Of a stretch of 64,000 bases of DNA, positions 39,208 to 54,005 are shown piece by piece. The notes under the pieces are model-generated. The model saw only the letters and a program-made list of their open reading frames with translations, searched no databases and was not told where the DNA came from. Within the stretch, counting starts at the first letter, position 1. Each line of letters opens with the position of its first letter. The stretch is from Neobacillus sp. CF12 (GTDB lineage Bacteria > Bacillota > Bacilli > Bacillales > Cytobacillaceae): NCBI RefSeq assembly GCF_030348765.1, contig NZ_JAUCEU010000007.1, positions 3,965,501-4,029,500 on the forward strand, given 5' to 3'. The position numbers were made by a program, and so were the translations under genes.

Positions 39208-39642
39208 ATGCAGCGCATTTTGTTTGTTTGTACAGGTAATACGTGCAGAAGTCCAATGGCAGAAGCAATTTTAAAAAGTAAGAAGATTGACGGTTTGGAA
39301 GTGAAGTCTGCGGGAATATATGCAGCAACGGGGAGTGAAGCATCTGCTCACGCCAGGAAGGTGCTGGAGGACCATCAGATTGACCATAATCATTCCTCCA
39401 ATATGCTAAACATAGATTCTGTTCGCTGGGCGGACTTAATTTTAACGATGACGATTTCACATAAAAATGCGATTCTTCAACAATACCCTGATGCAGCAGC
39501 TAAAGTTTTTACCTTAAAGGAATTTACAGGTGAGAACTATGATGTGGATGTGGTGGATCCATTTGGCGGCAATTTGGCTATCTATCAAGAAACCTATCAG
39601 GAACTAGAAAAATTAATAACGAAAGCGATTGAAAAATTGTAA
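39208..39642 (+). CDS. ywlE: Protein-arginine phosphatase / low-molecular-weight phosphatase YwlE
   Basis: 144-residue LMW-PTP-fold phosphatase with P-loop CTGNTCRS (about 7-14) and general-acid loop DPFGG (about 117). The Thr after the first Cys (C-T-G-N-T-C-R) is the residue that in YwlE favours phosphoarginine over phosphotyrosine, so it probably reverses McsB arginine phosphorylation. ATG 39208 follows AAAGGGGG; TTG 39190 is rejected. Followed by rpiB and ywlG as in B. subtilis. Confidence 0.9.
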   Translation: MQRILFVCTGNTCRSPMAEAILKSKKIDGLEVKSAGIYAATGSEASAHARKVLEDHQIDHNHSSNMLNIDSVRWADLILTMTISHKNAILQQYPDAAAKVFTLKEFTGENYDVDVVDPFGGNLAIYQETYQELEKLITKAIEKL

Positions 39643-39721
39643 GGCTCTCAGTGTTGAGGGCTTTATATTTTTAGGTCGGTATGTCAATATTAAGGAAGGA
39701 TTAAAACAGGAGGTTATACAT

Positions 39722-40162
39722 ATGAAAGTAGCATTAGCGTCTGATCATGGCGGGGTTAATATTCGGAAGGAAATAGCCAATTTAATGGATGAGTTAGGGA
39801 TTGAATACCAGGATTTCGGCTGTGAATGTGAAGGATCTGTCGATTATCCGGATTATGCTCTGCCGGTTGCTGAAAAGGTAGCGAGCGGTGAGTTTGACAG
39901 AGGTATTTTAATTTGTGGAACAGGGATTGGCATGAGCATTGCTGCGAACAAGGTAAAGGGAATCCGCTGTGCCCTTGTTCACGATACTTTCAGTGCAAAG
40001 GCAACACGCGCACACAATGACACCAATATCCTTACGATGGGTGAGCGTGTTATTGGTCCAGGACTTGCGCGCGATATTGCGCAAATTTGGCTGACAGAAG
40101 AATTTGAAGGCGGCCGTCATGCCACTCGTGTTGGAAAAATCAGCGAATACGAGCAGAAGTAG
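39722..40162 (+). CDS. rpiB: Ribose-5-phosphate isomerase B
   Basis: Interconverts ribose 5-phosphate and ribulose 5-phosphate. 146 residues, RpiB/LacAB family: ASDHGG (6-11), catalytic Cys in [15 protein letters not shown] (about 66-80), and THxxD-like [15 protein letters not shown] ribosome site precedes ATG 39722. An in-frame extension upstream is rejected since it crosses the ywlE end without a ribosome site. Confidence 0.95.
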   Translation: MKVALASDHGGVNIRKEIANLMDELGIEYQDFGCECEGSVDYPDYALPVAEKVASGEFDRGILICGTGIGMSIAANKVKGIRCALVHDTFSAKATRAHNDTNILTMGERVIGPGLARDIAQIWLTEEFEGGRHATRVGKISEYEQK

Positions 40163-40172
40163 GTTGAGGACA

Positions 40173-40739
40173 ATGATTCAAGAATGGGAAAAAGAACTTG
40201 AAGCGATCTTAACGGAATTTCAAAGTCAAGCCTCCTTAAAGCCTGGGCAGCTGGTTGTGGTTGGCTGCAGCACGAGTGAGGTTATCGGTGAGAGAATTGG
40301 TACATCAGGTACGATTGATGTGGCCGAAATGATTTTTCGGCAGTTAAGTCGGTTTGCGCACGGGGTCGGAGTTAGTTTGGCGTTCCAATGCTGCGAGCAC
40401 TTAAACCGAGCACTTGTCATTGGGAGAGCAGAGGCTGACAAACGCGGATTGGATGAAGTTTCTGTAGTACCTGTGCGGACTGCTGGCGGGGCAATGGCTA
40501 CCTATGCATTTGAAAAAATGGAGGACGCGGTCGTTGTTGAATTTTTAAAAGCAGATGCTGGAATTGATATTGGTCACACTTTTATTGGTATGCATTTGAA
40601 ACATGTTGCCGTCCCGATACGAGTCACGCAGAAAAACGTCGGACATGCACATGTTACGTTGGCGAAAACACGGCCAAAATTAATTGGCGGTGTTCGAGCT
40701 GTGTATGAAAGAACGGATGGGAATTCTAGCTGTAGCTAA
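40173..40739 (+). CDS. ywlG: DUF436 / TIGR01440 protein YwlG
   Basis: 188-residue cytoplasmic protein of the YwlG family, unknown activity. Conserved [17 protein letters not shown] (about 29-45), [12 protein letters not shown] and GGAMATYAF segments form a compact alpha/beta protein. ATG 40173 follows AGGTTGAGGA and lies 10 nt after rpiB, so it is co-translated with that gene. Upstream of glyA as in B. subtilis. Confidence 0.88.
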   Translation: MIQEWEKELEAILTEFQSQASLKPGQLVVVGCSTSEVIGERIGTSGTIDVAEMIFRQLSRFAHGVGVSLAFQCCEHLNRALVIGRAEADKRGLDEVSVVPVRTAGGAMATYAFEKMEDAVVVEFLKADAGIDIGHTFIGMHLKHVAVPIRVTQKNVGHAHVTLAKTRPKLIGGVRAVYERTDGNSSCS

Positions 40740-40743
40740 TTAT

Positions 40744-40787
40744 AAAGGCGAACGATTTTGATTAAAATTTTTATAATGTTCGTATAT
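40744..40787 (+). promoter_or_regulatory. Paired PurR boxes upstream of glyA
   Basis: AAAGGCGAACGAT (40744-40756, 10/13) and, inverted, ATATACGAACATT (reverse of 40775-40787, 12/13) match the PurBox AWWWCCGAACWWT and are separated by 18 bp in the inverted arrangement PurR uses. glyA is in the PurR regulon of B. subtilis, so repression by purine excess is expected. Confidence 0.7.
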
Positions 40788-40827
40788 AGGGTATTTTCTT
40801 TATCCTTTTAAAAGGGTAAAATAAAAA

Positions 40828-40860
40828 AAATGGGGATTTTACGAATCTCCATTTCTCTTT
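40828..40860 (+). terminator. Hairpin between PurBoxes and glyA
   Basis: AAATGGGGATT pairs with AATCTCCATTT (one mismatch), followed by CTCTTTT. It may end the ywlG transcript or lie in a glyA leader. An extended -10 TGCTATTAT at 40873-40881 could start glyA transcription downstream of it. Confidence 0.6.
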
Positions 40861-40938
40861 TAGAGAGAAACGTGCTATTATATAGAGAGAATTTTCAGGA
40901 AAGTTATTTCAGGTTCATACATACAGGGGGGAATTACC

Positions 40939-42180
40939 ATGAAGCATTTGTCTAATCAGGACAAGCAGGTATTTGAAGCGATTCAACTAGAATTAGGACG
41001 TCAGCGCGGAAAAATTGAATTAATTGCCTCAGAAAACTTTGTAAGTGAAGCGGTTATGGAAGCACAGGGATCTGTGTTAACCAACAAATATGCAGAAGGC
41101 TATCCTGGCCGTCGTTATTATGGCGGTTGTGAATATGTTGACGTGGTCGAAGATCTTGCTCGCAATCGCGCGAAGGAGATTTTTGGTGCAGAGTATGTGA
41201 ACGTGCAGCCGCATTCTGGAGCACAAGCCAACATGGCCGTTTACTTTACGGTGCTTGAACAAGGCGATACGGTTCTTGGTATGAACCTTTCACATGGCGG
41301 TCACTTAACACACGGCAGCCCAGTAAACTTCAGCGGTGTTCAATACAATTTTGTTGAGTATGGTGTAGATGAAACCACTCATCGCATTAATTATGATGAT
41401 GTTTTAGCAAAAGCGCGCGAACATAAGCCGAAGATGATTGTCGCAGGTGCAAGTGCGTATCCACGCGCAATCGATTTTGCGAAATTCCGTGAAATCGCGG
41501 ATGAAGTGGGCGCTTATTTAATGGTGGATATGGCTCATATTGCAGGACTTGTAGCAGCTGGACTTCACCAAAATCCAGTTCCGTACGCTGATTTTGTTAC
41601 AACTACTACACATAAAACCCTTCGTGGACCTCGTGGCGGAATGATTTTATGCAAAGAGGAATGGGGCAAAAAGATCGATAAATCGATTTTCCCTGGAATT
41701 CAAGGCGGTCCATTAATGCATGTTATTGCTGCAAAAGCGGTAGCGTTTGGGGAAGTCCTACAAGACAGCTTTAAGGAATATGCTGGTCAGATTATTGCCA
41801 ATGCTAATCGTTTAGCTGAAGGTTTGCAAAAAGAGGGCGTTAAGCTTGTTTCTGGTGGTACAGACAACCACTTGCTGCTTTTAGATATGCAGACACTTGG
41901 CTTAACAGGTAAAGTAGCAGAAAAGGTACTTGACGAAGTTGGGATTACCGTTAACAAAAATACGATTCCATTTGATCCGCAAAGTCCGTTTGTAACAAGT
42001 GGTATCCGTATTGGTACTGCAGCGGTTACAAGCCGTGGCTTTGGCTTAGAAGACATGGATGAAATCGCATCAATTATTGCGTTTACTTTGAAAAATCACG
42101 AAGACGAAGCAAAGCTTAAGGAAGCGGCTGCTCGTGTTGATGCGTTATCTGGTAAATTCACTCTTTATCCTGAATATTAA
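40939..42180 (+). CDS. glyA: Serine hydroxymethyltransferase
   Basis: PLP enzyme converting serine and tetrahydrofolate to glycine and methylene-THF, the main one-carbon source for purines and thymidylate. 413 residues; the PLP lysine lies in [14 protein letters not shown] (about 220-233), the aspartate in [10 protein letters not shown] (about 196), and the [13 protein letters not shown] substrate loop at about 50-62. GGGGGG-rich ribosome site. Purine control is suggested by the upstream PurBoxes. Confidence 0.98.
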   Translation: MKHLSNQDKQVFEAIQLELGRQRGKIELIASENFVSEAVMEAQGSVLTNKYAEGYPGRRYYGGCEYVDVVEDLARNRAKEIFGAEYVNVQPHSGAQANMAVYFTVLEQGDTVLGMNLSHGGHLTHGSPVNFSGVQYNFVEYGVDETTHRINYDDVLAKAREHKPKMIVAGASAYPRAIDFAKFREIADEVGAYLMVDMAHIAGLVAAGLHQNPVPYADFVTTTTHKTLRGPRGGMILCKEEWGKKIDKSIFPGIQGGPLMHVIAAKAVAFGEVLQDSFKEYAGQIIANANRLAEGLQKEGVKLVSGGTDNHLLLLDMQTLGLTGKVAEKVLDEVGITVNKNTIPFDPQSPFVTSGIRIGTAAVTSRGFGLEDMDEIASIIAFTLKNHEDEAKLKEAAARVDALSGKFTLYPEY

Positions 42181-42189
42181 ACAACTGTG

Positions 42190-42221
42190 AAATCGGCTCA
42201 TTCTTTGGGCCGATTTTTTTT
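42190..42221 (+). terminator. Intrinsic terminator after glyA
   Basis: AAATCGGC pairs with GCCGATTT, followed by a T-run. Confidence 0.92.
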
Positions 42222-42256
42222 AGATATAATTTGCTCATTAGATAGTTTTTCTGTAA

Positions 42257-42925
<669 letters not shown>

Positions 42926-42937
42926 CATTGTTTTAGG

Positions 42938-42969
42938 CTGAGCAGATATAGTTTCTGCTCAGTTTTTTT
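42938..42969 (+). terminator. Intrinsic terminator after upp
   Basis: CTGAGCAGA pairs perfectly with TCTGCTCAG, followed by seven T. Confidence 0.93.
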
Positions 42970-42978
42970 GTTTGCAGG

Positions 42979-43446
42979 AGGTATCGTGCCCTTAGCCCGA
43001 GAAAATCAGAGTTAGAGGGAACAATACGGAGAGAATCGTGCCCTTAGTGTGAGAAAAATAGGGTTGGAGGGAACGATACGAAGAGAATCGTGCCCTTAGT
43101 GTGAGAAAAATAGGGTTGGAGGGAACGATACGGAGAGAATCGTGCCCTTAGTGTGAGAAAAATAGGGTTGGAGGGAACGATACGGAGAGAATCGTGCCCT
43201 TAGTGTGAGAAAAATAGGGTTGTAGGGAACGATACGAAGAGAATCGTTCCCTTAGCCCGAGAAAATCAGAGTTAGAGGGAACAATACGGAGAGAATCGTA
43301 CCCTTAGTGTGAGAAAAATAGGGCTGGAGGGAACGATACGGAGAAAATCGTGCCCTTAGTGTGAGAAGAATAGGGTTGGAGGGAACGATACGAAGAGAAT
43401 CGTGCCCTTAGCCCGAGAAAATCAGAGTTAAAGGGAACAATACTAA
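42979..43446. repeat. Tandem array of nine 52-bp units in two subtypes
   Basis: Units start at 42979, 43031, 43083, 43135, 43187, 43239, 43291, 43343 and 43395, every 52 bp without indels. Subtype a has CCCTTAGCCCGAGAAAATCA (units 1, 6, 9); subtype b has CCCTTAGTGTGAGAAAAATA (units 2-5, 7, 8). The order is a-b-b-b-b-a-b-b-a. Each unit has near-complementary ends, ATCGTGCCCT and AGGGAACGAT, so each could fold as a hairpin. The period is not a multiple of three, so it is non-coding. It fills the upp-protease gap. Confidence 0.95.
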
Positions 43447-43568
43447 AAAAATTTCAAAAAAGATCAAGCTAGAGTCAGACACTTCAATGGCACCAAATAC
43501 TTCCTCCCAAAAAACTGCATAATTTCCCCTCACGATGAAGATAGTATGAAAAAAGGGGAATTTTTTAT

Positions 43569-45755
43569 ATGAAAAAATGGACACTTTTATTTGTACTGGT
43601 TTTCTCCCTTCAAACGGCGACTTCGGCTCGTTCGCTTGAGACACCTCCGATACCAAAAGAACGAATTGCGATTGTGGTTCTTGAGAATCCGCAATCCCCT
43701 CAGGATATTCAACAATTGATTAAACCCTACAAGGACATTCATCTAAGGCATGTTTTTCAAGAAGCGATTTATGGTTTTTCTGTCGAAGGAAATCCGGAAT
43801 CGATCGAGAAATTGGCGGAAGCCAGCAAACAAATTATTAGCGTTTCACCTGTGAACCAATATAAGGTGCAGGGTGAGGAAGGCGTTAAGATCATTGGCGG
43901 AGAAGAAGTGCGAGGCCTTTTTGACAAAAGTAACCGCCGGCTGACAGGGAAAGGGATTACCGTTGGAGTAATTGATACTGGTGTGGATTACACCCATCCA
44001 GACCTGAGAAGAAATTATGCGGGCGGACGTGATCTTGTCGATAATGACACCGATCCGATGGAAACGAAAACGTTGGGGAGGGCCACGGTTCACGGCACCC
44101 ATGTAGCTGGAATTATTGCTGCGAATGGAAAGATAAAAGGGGTGGCACCAGAGGCAAAAATCCTCGCTTATCGGGCGCTAGGACCTGGCGGAGGTGGAAC
44201 CACCGAAAATGTACTTGCAGCAATTGAGCAGGCGATAAAAGACAAAGTCGATATTATGAATCTTTCGCTTGGAAATGATATCAATGGTCCAGACCTGCCA
44301 ATTTCCCTAGCATTGAATAGGGCAGTGGAGAGGGGAATCGTTGCTATCGCCGCATCAGGTAATTCGGGGCCGGATATTTGGTCAGTTGGTTCACCGGGAA
44401 CAGCTTCTAAGGCAATCTCGGTTGGGGCTTCGACCCCGACGTTAGAAGTCCCGTATCTTCTAATAGAAGGAATGCGGGAAAAAATACGGATTCAACCACT
44501 GGCGGGCTCGGCAAATTGGAATCTTGATCGTTCCCTTTCGATTGTCGATGGCGGACTCGGTACGAAAGCAGACTTAAAAGATGTTATGGGAAAAATAGTC
44601 CTCTTGAAAAGGGGAAACTTAACGTTTACCGAAAAAGCGAAAAACGCGCGTGACGCAGGAGCAAAGGCAGTCATTATCTACAATAACTTGAGCGGAAGTT
44701 TCATGGGCAATCTTGAAGCACCGCTGGAGATTCCGGTCGCTTCAATCACAAAGAAAGAGGGAGAACTTTTAAAAAGTAAAGTCAATCGGCTGGCAAACAT
44801 CCAAGTAACGCATGAAAAGGATTTGCTGGCAGACTTCAGTTCGAGGGGGCCGGTAACGGATACGTGGGAGGTTAAACCTGATATTGTTGCGCCCGGTGTA
44901 GCGATTAACTCGACAATTCCTGGCGGATATCTATCTCTTCAGGGGACGAGTATGGCGGCACCACATGTAGCAGGAGCGTGTGCACTGATTAAACAGGCGC
45001 ATCCTGAATGGACACCGGATCAAATTAAGGCGGCATTGATGAATACCGCCAAACCGCTCGTTAAAAACGGGAAACTCTACCGGACCTATGAGCAGGGGGC
45101 AGGTAGAATTCAGGTCACAGAGGCAGTAAAAGCAACTTCGCTCGTCAGCCCAAGTTCACTGCGATTTGGTAAATACGAGAGTGAGGGCGATATTCACAAA
45201 GCTTTTCTCCATGTTGAGAACATGAGTGATAAACCTGTGCGCTATACCTTTGACATCCCTAAGCAAGCAGATGGTCTGAATTGGCGCTTCCCGCTGGCGT
45301 TTACCTTACAGCCTGGAGAATCACGAGATGCTAAACTGGAATTAGAAGTGAATCCGGTAGAATTAAAGGGAAAGATTCATGATGGATACCTTACGATAAA
45401 TGCCGGTAGTAATCCGATACAGATTCCCTATATTTACGTACTTGAGGAGCCGAACTACCCAAGGGTGATGGGATTTAACTTTAAGGATGGCGACAAGCAG
45501 GGAACGTATCGTTATGAGGTCTACCTGCCGGGTGGTGCGGATGAATTTGGAATTGCACTGTTCAATCCGGATGACTTTCGATTTGTTGGATTTTTGGACA
45601 GTAATCAGAATGTAAAAAAGGGATTAATCAACAAGGTGATCACGGAAGAAAACCTTCCTCCTGCTGGTACCTATCTTGCTAAAGTGTTTGCAAAAAAGGC
45701 AGGGAAAGAAGATTTTATTGAAACGATGCTCGTGATTGGCGAGGGAGTCCGTTAG
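43569..45755 (+). CDS. Secreted subtilisin-like serine protease, Vpr type
   Basis: 728-residue exported protease: signal peptide (about 1-21), inhibitor I9-type propeptide (about 30-100), then the S8 domain with Asp in GVIDTGVDYTHPDL (about 135), His in HGTHVAGIIAANG (about 177) and Ser in GTSMAAPHVAGACALI (about 461). A protease-associated insert (about 310-400, KDVMGKIVLLKRGNL...AKAVIIYNN) splits the catalytic domain as in B. subtilis Vpr. The C-terminal 200 residues are beta-rich. TTCCCC (43524) is complementary to the GGGGAA ribosome site (43555), so translation may be modulated. It is not in the B. subtilis upp-atp interval. Confidence 0.92.
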   Translation: MKKWTLLFVLVFSLQTATSARSLETPPIPKERIAIVVLENPQSPQDIQQLIKPYKDIHLRHVFQEAIYGFSVEGNPESIEKLAEASKQIISVSPVNQYKVQGEEGVKIIGGEEVRGLFDKSNRRLTGKGITVGVIDTGVDYTHPDLRRNYAGGRDLVDNDTDPMETKTLGRATVHGTHVAGIIAANGKIKGVAPEAKILAYRALGPGGGGTTENVLAAIEQAIKDKVDIMNLSLGNDINGPDLPISLALNRAVERGIVAIAASGNSGPDIWSVGSPGTASKAISVGASTPTLEVPYLLIEGMREKIRIQPLAGSANWNLDRSLSIVDGGLGTKADLKDVMGKIVLLKRGNLTFTEKAKNARDAGAKAVIIYNNLSGSFMGNLEAPLEIPVASITKKEGELLKSKVNRLANIQVTHEKDLLADFSSRGPVTDTWEVKPDIVAPGVAINSTIPGGYLSLQGTSMAAPHVAGACALIKQAHPEWTPDQIKAALMNTAKPLVKNGKLYRTYEQGAGRIQVTEAVKATSLVSPSSLRFGKYESEGDIHKAFLHVENMSDKPVRYTFDIPKQADGLNWRFPLAFTLQPGESRDAKLELEVNPVELKGKIHDGYLTINAGSNPIQIPYIYVLEEPNYPRVMGFNFKDGDKQGTYRYEVYLPGGADEFGIALFNPDDFRFVGFLDSNQNVKKGLINKVITEENLPPAGTYLAKVFAKKAGKEDFIETMLVIGEGVR

Positions 45756-45929
45756 GGCAGGGTGGGTGGTGCTGGTAATATGCACCACTCGTGTCATATT
45801 TGTTCACAAAATAGTCACAATTACAGTATAAAAAATACACTGTATTACACTACAATGATAGTGTTAACTAAAACTTCCAAATGGAAGAAATTGCGCAGAA
45901 TAGTTTGTGGATTAATTCACGTAAATTCA

Positions 45930-45958
45930 TTGACATTGAAGAATCGCTATTGTATGCT
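45930..45958 (+). promoter_or_regulatory. Sigma-A promoter of the atp operon
   Basis: TTGACA (45930-45935), 17 bp, TATGCT (45953-45958), about 130 nt before atpZ. The protease-atpZ gap (45756-46085) also shows an inverted TACAGT...ACTGTA pair at about 45824-45845 that I cannot assign; I see no gene in the gap. Confidence 0.75.
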
Positions 45959-46085
45959 AACAAAGGGTGTGAAATGAGAGGGTTTTCACGAAAATCGACA
46001 GAATCCTCAGTATTTTCGACAGTCTTCCTTTTTGTACATAACCTCGATTTTTGATTGTATTCTCTAAAGGCGAGGATGCGATAGT

Positions 46086-46307
46086 ATGCGTAATGAAAAC
46101 CGTAATCCCTTTAAAGCTTATGCTCTTATGTCTGCCATTTTAGCGTCCCTGGTGGGCTCCATTCTTATTGGACTTTTTTCAGGAAGATGGCTGGATAAGC
46201 AGTGGGGCACAGAGCCAATTTTCTTAATAATTGGATTGTTTATTGGTTTAGCAGCAGGTATTTACTCAATGCTTGTTACCATTCGCAAGTTCTATTCAGG
46301 AGATTAA
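46086..46307 (+). CDS. atpZ: AtpZ/AtpI-family protein
   Basis: 73-residue membrane protein with two helices (about 11-32 and 43-65) and a GRWLDKQWGT loop, the AtpZ pattern. AtpZ with AtpI is linked to Mg2+/Ca2+ transport and to c-ring assembly. First gene of the ATP synthase operon, 7 nt before atpI. Its ribosome site is weak (GGCGAGGATG). Confidence 0.82.
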   Translation: MRNENRNPFKAYALMSAILASLVGSILIGLFSGRWLDKQWGTEPIFLIIGLFIGLAAGIYSMLVTIRKFYSGD

Positions 46308-46314
46308 ATCAACC

Positions 46315-46689
46315 ATGCCAGAATTTCAAACAATGTTTGCCCGACAGCGAAAGTGGATGTTTTTTTTATTGTCTTTTTATGTACTTGGCTGGGGGTTCAC
46401 TTCGCAACAATCAATCTTTCTTGGATTGATTCTTGGGACAAGTTTGAGCCTCTTTAATTTGTGGTTGATGGCTCGAAAAATCGACAAATTTGGTCAAGCT
46501 GCAGCAGAAGGAAGACAGGTTCGTTCGCTTGGTTCTTTTTCACGAATGGCAACCGGTGCTTTGGCGATTGTCATCACAATGAGGTATCCTGAGCAATTCC
46601 ATCTCATTAGTGTGGTTATAGGATTAATGACATCCTACATTGTCATTATGATAGATTTTTTTACGCACAATTTCTATTCAGATAAATAG
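46315..46689 (+). CDS. atpI: ATP synthase protein I
   Basis: 124-residue membrane protein with four predicted helices, helping c-ring assembly of the Fo part. Starts MPEFQTMFARQRKWMFFLL; ATG 46315 follows CAGGAG. Sequence is weakly conserved in this family; assignment rests on length, helix pattern and its position between atpZ and atpB. Confidence 0.85.
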   Translation: MPEFQTMFARQRKWMFFLLSFYVLGWGFTSQQSIFLGLILGTSLSLFNLWLMARKIDKFGQAAAEGRQVRSLGSFSRMATGALAIVITMRYPEQFHLISVVIGLMTSYIVIMIDFFTHNFYSDK

Positions 46690-46706
46690 CGGGGGAAGCG
46701 AGGTGA

Positions 46707-47423
<717 letters not shown>

Positions 47424-47458
47424 GATAAACCGTTCTTTTAAAAAGAACAAAAAAATAA

Positions 47459-47710
<252 letters not shown>

Positions 47711-47739
47711 TCAACGCTGATATCCCGCGTTTTATGTAC

Positions 47740-47801
47740 ATGGCGAAGATCATTCGTGAGAACCTTCGCCATTCGTTTATGTTCAGTTATTAGCATAAAC
47801 G
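47740..47801 (+). other. Two tandem hairpins between atpE and atpF
   Basis: ATGGCGAAG (47740-47748) pairs with CTTCGCCAT (47764-47772), then CGTTTATG (47774-47781) pairs with CATAAACG (47794-47801). Neither is followed by a U-run, so stabilisation or processing of the upstream atpE message is more likely than termination. Confidence 0.7.
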
Positions 47802-47828
47802 ATTGATTTCGACAATTATTTCGACTGA

Positions 47829-50472
<2,644 letters not shown>

Positions 50473-50498
50473 GTAGGGTCTGACATTTAGTAACGGGT

Positions 50499-50552
50499 GA
50501 TTAAACAGTGGAAACAGGCACCCAAAACCGTGCCTGTCACCACTGTTTAATC
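50499..50552. repeat. Long palindromic element between atpA and atpG
   Basis: GATTAAACAGTGG (50499-50511) and ACAGGCAC (50514-50521) pair with GTGCCTGT (50530-50537) and CCACTGTTTAATC (50540-50552): 21 paired bases per arm with a 2-nt internal mismatch and an 8-nt loop. The right arm contains GTGCCTGTCACC of the dispersed repeat. No U-run follows, and transcription must pass through it to reach atpG and atpD. Confidence 0.85.
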
Positions 50553-50581
50553 CCCAAACATTCTTTGAATGAGGGTGGTGA

Positions 50582-51445
<864 letters not shown>

Positions 51446-51449
51446 GTTG

Positions 51450-51597
51450 AAAAGCGGAAGCGCCTTGCCCAAGGAAAAATGCAGTTCAATTTTTCCCAGG
51501 GGCGTCAGGCATAAGACAAGCCGGCAAGAAGGTTGTTCTTTAACCTTATTGACGGATTGGCTTAGACCTGAGAGCCACTAGGCGCTGTAGCTAGACA
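51450..51597. repeat. Bacillus-type repeat, long form, inside the atp operon
   Basis: Same repeat as 39030-39149 (AAAAGCGGAAGCGCCTTGCC to TAGGCGCTGTAGCTAGACA), but with 27 extra bases at 51471-51497. The insert is itself a hairpin, GGAAAAAT paired with ATTTTTCC. The following 51598-51770 holds another long stem, AGTCCT...TGGGAA paired with TTCCCA...AGGACT (about 51646-51692), before the atpD ribosome site. Confidence 0.82.
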
Positions 51598-51746
51598 TAG
51601 AATCTAATTTTTTAATATGAGCCCCATTTAGGGGTATTGATAAGTCCTATATGTGGGAATGTGTTCAACGTTCCCAACTACATAGAAGGACTATAACTAG
51701 TAAAGTGTGATTCACTAGGTTCCTTTTTCAAAAAGGGGTTTTGTGA

Positions 51747-53192
<1,446 letters not shown>

Positions 53193-53210
53193 AGCCTGTC
53201 AGGAGGGTAA

Positions 53211-53624
<414 letters not shown>

Positions 53625-53636
53625 TAGATATGTTTC

Positions 53637-53675
53637 AAACCCCTGCTCAGTCGACGGACTGGCGGGGGTTTTTAC
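53637..53675 (+). terminator. Terminator of the atp operon
   Basis: AAACCCC pairs with GGGGTTT, with AGTC and GACT pairing inside, followed by TTTA. Confidence 0.85.
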
Positions 53676-53702
53676 TTTTTCTAGTATTTGTTTGTGTTGC
53701 TG

Positions 53703-53863
53703 GAGTCTGCTTTAGTTTTAGAGGACTTATTGAATGACTTGAAGGTAGCGTCTGCGGCAAAGATTCTACCTGATTTGATTGGTCCTAGGAGGAAATGAAG
53801 GAAAAGGCATATAAAATTATCGAAGATTATAGAGGTATTGGAGTAGCCCCTTATTTGAAATAA
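53703..53863 (+). pseudogene. Possible remnant reading frames between atpC and frlB
   Basis: Two short frames overlap as ATGA. The first ends EDLLNDLKVASAAKILPDLIGPRRK and contains AGGAGG; the second starts MKEKAYKIIEDYRGIG and stops inside a terminator stem. Their protein-like composition suggests the tail of a decayed gene, but I do not recognise it and it may be chance. Confidence 0.2.
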
Positions 53864-53874
53864 GGGTTTTTTGT
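53847..53874 (+). terminator. Intrinsic terminator before the frl operon
   Basis: CCCTTAT and ATAAGGG form a 7-bp stem around TTGAA, followed by six T. Confidence 0.85.
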
Positions 53875-53927
53875 GGTTTTGTCGGACTTTGTCGGAAGAA
53901 AATAATTAACAGAATCTTTAAAAGTAT

Positions 53928-53980
53928 TTGACTTGTGGGATAAATCAGCTTATACTTTCAATAAGACATCATATGATGTC
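53928..53980 (+). promoter_or_regulatory. frlB promoter with GntR-type operator
   Basis: TTGACT (53928-53933), 17 bp, TATACT (53951-53956). Right after it is the perfect 16-bp palindrome GACATCATATGATGTC (53965-53980), covering the likely start site. It is the natural operator for the GntR regulator at the end of the operon. Confidence 0.8.
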
Positions 53981-54005
53981 ATATAACATTAGGGGGTAAA
54001 AGTAA

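Noticed and set aside
42979..43446. CRISPR array
   Set aside because: The 52-bp units are contiguous with no unique spacers between conserved repeats, and there are no cas genes.
45762..45977. Frame of 71 codons upstream of atpZ
   Set aside because: It spans the atp promoter, has no family resemblance and no ribosome site at a good distance.
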